Shown here piece by piece: positions 61,929 through 64,000 of a stretch of DNA of 64,000 bases. The position numbers and the translations under genes were made by a program. Each line of letters begins with the position of its first letter. The first letter of the stretch is position 1. Source of the stretch: Sporocytophaga myxococcoides DSM 11118 (lineage in GTDB: Bacteria; Bacteroidota; Bacteroidia; Cytophagales; Cytophagaceae); assembly GCF_000426725.1 (NCBI RefSeq), contig NZ_KE384562.1, forward strand, positions 10,186-74,185, given 5' to 3'. The notes beneath the pieces are model-generated. The model had not been told where the DNA came from, searched no databases, and worked only from the letters and a program-made list of their open reading frames with translations.

Positions 61929-64000
61929 ATGTCAATAACCGAAGTTGCAGTCAAAAGGCCATTGTTGATTACGGTAATATTTACCGTTCTCATACTCTTT
62001 GGTGTTATTTCTTATAAAGAGCTTAATTATAATCTCTTGCCAAAGTTTGAGGCCAACGTTGTTACTATTATGACAACCTATAGAGGTGCTTCTCCTGATG
62101 AAGTAGAAAACTCTGTTACAAAGAAAATTGAAGAATCTGTCTCTGCTGTAGAAGGATTGGATAAACTGACTTCTTCCTCAATGGAAGGAGCCTCAGTTGT
62201 AATCATTCAGCTTAAAGCAGGTGTTGATGTTACAAAGACTCAGCAGGATGTTCAGAGAAAGGTGGATGGAATTCTCTCTCAGCTACCGGATGAAATAACC
62301 AGACCTGTAGTAAATAAATTTTCTACAGACGAAATGCCAGTAATGCGTTTAGGGGTAAATGGAAACCTAAGTCCTACATTATTATATGATCTGATGGATA
62401 AGAAGATCAAGCCGCAGCTTGCTAATGTTTCTGGTGTTGGTCAGGTAACTGTAGTAGGTGGTAATCCGAGAGAAATCAAAGTTAATATTGATCAAAACAA
62501 AATTCAGGCTTATAAACTTTCGATCACTCAGGTTTCTCAAGCTATTATTGCTGCTAATAAATCTTTCCCTTCCGGAAAGGTTGAAACAGAAAGGGATCAG
62601 TTCTCCATTAAGTTCGATGCTAAAATTGGAGATGTAGACATACTTAGAAATCTCATTGTAAAGCAAAATGCTGATGGAAGTAAAATATGTCTGAAAGATA
62701 TTGCAGAAGTTGTGGATACACAATCTGATGCCACAGCGATCAACCACGTTAATGGTATTCCTTCTCTTGGTATTATGATCCTTAAGCAAACAGACGCAAA
62801 TGCTGTAGAGGTTTGTAACCTTGTAAAACAGAAGATCGAAGTGCTTGAAAAGCAATATGCTTCAAACGAACTGAAATTCGATATTTCTGTCGATCAGTCT
62901 AAGTTTACTTTGGCTTCTGCGGATGCTGTTATCCATGACCTCTATCTTGCTGTCTTTATTGTGGCAGTTGTAATGCTCTTATTCCTTCACAGTGTAAGAA
63001 GCTCAATGTTCGTTCTTGTAGCTCTTCCTTCATCAATGATTCCTACATTTATAGCAATGTATCTGTTAGGCTTCTCTTTGAACCTGATGACGCTGATGGC
63101 ATTGTCTCTTGTGGTTGGTATCCTTGTGGATGATAGTATTGTGGTTCTGGAGAATATTTACCGCCACATGGAAATGGGTAAAGATAAAAGAACGGCATCT
63201 CTTGACGGTAGAAGTGAGATAGGATTTACAGCGCTTGCGATTACGCTTGTGGACGTGGTGGTATTCGTACCTTTAGCCATGACTTCAGGTTTAATTGGTA
63301 ATATTCTTAGAGAGTTCTCTCTTGTAGTGGTCTTCTCTACACTAATGAGCTTAATGGTTTCATTTACCATTACTCCTTTATTGGTGTCGAGATTCGGTAA
63401 GTTAGAAGTATTGAGCCCTAATTCATTGTGGGGAAAAATCAATATCGGATTTGAGAATTTTCTTGATGCAATAAAAAATGAATATGGAAAGCTTTTAAGA
63501 TGGTCATTGAGCAGCAAACGTTGGGTATTATTAGCAACTATTATTTTGCTTATTGGTTCTTTTGCATTGCTTCCACTAGGATTTATAGGAGCTACATTTA
63601 TCAGTTCAGGTGACCGGGGTGAAATGAGTGTTAAGCTTGAATTGGCTTCACAAAGTTCTCTTTACCAGACAAACATGATGGCACAGAAGGTTGAGAAGAT
63701 GATCATGGCGAAACCTGAAGTTGTCAAAGTTGTAACAACCATTGGTTATAGTAGCTCCAGCCCGGCATCAGGAGGAGGATCGAACAGCAATATCGCAGAG
63801 ATGACAGTGGTGATGGTAGATAAAGAAGCACGTAATATTTCTGCTGAAGATTTCGGTGTTCAATTAAAAGGTGAAATAGCTAAAATTCCAGGTGTAAAAG
63901 TAACGGTGAATCCCGTCAATATCACTGGTAGTAGCGGTGAATCACCTATTCAGGTAGCCGTAAAAGGTACTGATATGAAAGTGATTCGTGAAGCAGCTGC
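61929..64000 (+). CDS. RND efflux permease (truncated by window end)
   Basis: An open frame with no stop before the end of the window: 690 codons of a protein that should have about 1030-1050. It begins MSITEVAVKRPLLITVIFTVLILFG, the usual first helix of hydrophobe/amphiphile-efflux (AcrB/MexB-like) permeases. YRGASPDEVENSVTKKIEESVSAVEGLDKLTS and SQLPDEITRPVV form the first porter region. Membrane helices 2-4 carry LSLVVGILVDDSIVVLENIYRHMEMG with the two aspartates of the proton relay. A glycine/serine-rich loop (SSSSPASGGGSNSN) is in the second porter region. Energised by the proton gradient, it exports lipophilic compounds through the neighbouring adaptor and TolC proteins. Confidence 0.95.
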   Translation, partial: MSITEVAVKRPLLITVIFTVLILFGVISYKELNYNLLPKFEANVVTIMTTYRGASPDEVENSVTKKIEESVSAVEGLDKLTSSSMEGASVVIIQLKAGVDVTKTQQDVQRKVDGILSQLPDEITRPVVNKFSTDEMPVMRLGVNGNLSPTLLYDLMDKKIKPQLANVSGVGQVTVVGGNPREIKVNIDQNKIQAYKLSITQVSQAIIAANKSFPSGKVETERDQFSIKFDAKIGDVDILRNLIVKQNADGSKICLKDIAEVVDTQSDATAINHVNGIPSLGIMILKQTDANAVEVCNLVKQKIEVLEKQYASNELKFDISVDQSKFTLASADAVIHDLYLAVFIVAVVMLLFLHSVRSSMFVLVALPSSMIPTFIAMYLLGFSLNLMTLMALSLVVGILVDDSIVVLENIYRHMEMGKDKRTASLDGRSEIGFTALAITLVDVVVFVPLAMTSGLIGNILREFSLVVVFSTLMSLMVSFTITPLLVSRFGKLEVLSPNSLWGKINIGFENFLDAIKNEYGKLLRWSLSSKRWVLLATIILLIGSFALLPLGFIGATFISSGDRGEMSVKLELASQSSLYQTNMMAQKVEKMIMAKPEVVKVVTTIGYSSSSPASGGGSNSNIAEMTVVMVDKEARNISAEDFGVQLKGEIAKIPGVKVTVNPVNITGSSGESPIQVAVKGTDMKVIREAA

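Overview
The window comes from a Bacteroidota genome, most likely a cellulose-degrading member of the Cytophagales close to Cytophaga/Sporocytophaga. This is an inference, resting on type IX secretion (T9SS) hallmarks (a PorP/SprF-like protein, a giant type-B-sorted adhesin, a type-A-sorted glycosidase), two adjacent GH9 cellulase-type genes, AT-rich spacers, and occasional TAnnTTTG/TTTG Bacteroidota promoters in place of Shine-Dalgarno-rich starts. No tRNA or rRNA gene was recognised.

Layout. 1-4.3 kb: the end of a CRISPR adaptation module (cas1-cas2, minus strand) with no cas9 upstream, then an accessory patch. In that patch two secreted lipoprotein genes lie between two copies of a ~280 bp repeat, and the second copy is the 3' part of a unit made of a promoter, a long structured leader and an 85-codon gene. 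4.3-8.1 kb: a WG-repeat lipoprotein split by a one-base frameshift, an outer-membrane barrel and a PorP/SprF-family protein. 8.3-16.6 kb: a 2680-residue surface protein with 24 tandem ~88-residue repeats and a T9SS C-terminal domain, followed 4 bp later by a tiny basic lipoprotein. 16.7-22.1 kb: intergenic repeats, a RAYT (REP-associated tyrosine transposase) gene bracketed by inverted REP palindromes, a PIF1-like helicase, and two small membrane-protein genes between ~260 bp repeats. 22.2-25.4 kb: a T9SS-sorted glycosidase-like protein.

25.6-37.0 kb reads as a glutamine/glutamate/GABA acid-resistance region: gadB (glutamate decarboxylase), gadC (glutamate/GABA antiporter) and two glutaminase paralogues with N-terminal export or anchor segments. 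A DcaP-like porin and a membrane-anchored amidohydrolase sit between the glutaminases. The model is that glutaminases make glutamate outside the inner membrane, GadC imports it in exchange for GABA, and GadB consumes a proton. 37.3-40.2 kb pairs a histidine-rich exported protein with a TonB-dependent receptor behind a palindromic operator, suggesting metal uptake.

40.3-51.3 kb is mostly housekeeping or envelope genes: ASCH protein, TRIC channel, aspartate kinase, a Rieske-like lipoprotein lacking its histidine ligands, bestrophin-like and DUF4136 proteins, an SDR, a NagZ-like GH3 lipoprotein, a HAD phosphatase, a DUF5995-like protein and a VOC protein. 51.5-55.9 kb holds the two GH9 genes. 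56.2-64.0 kb holds an FAD amine oxidase, a GNAT-CYTH fusion, and a TetR-controlled TolC/adaptor/RND efflux operon that runs off the window end.
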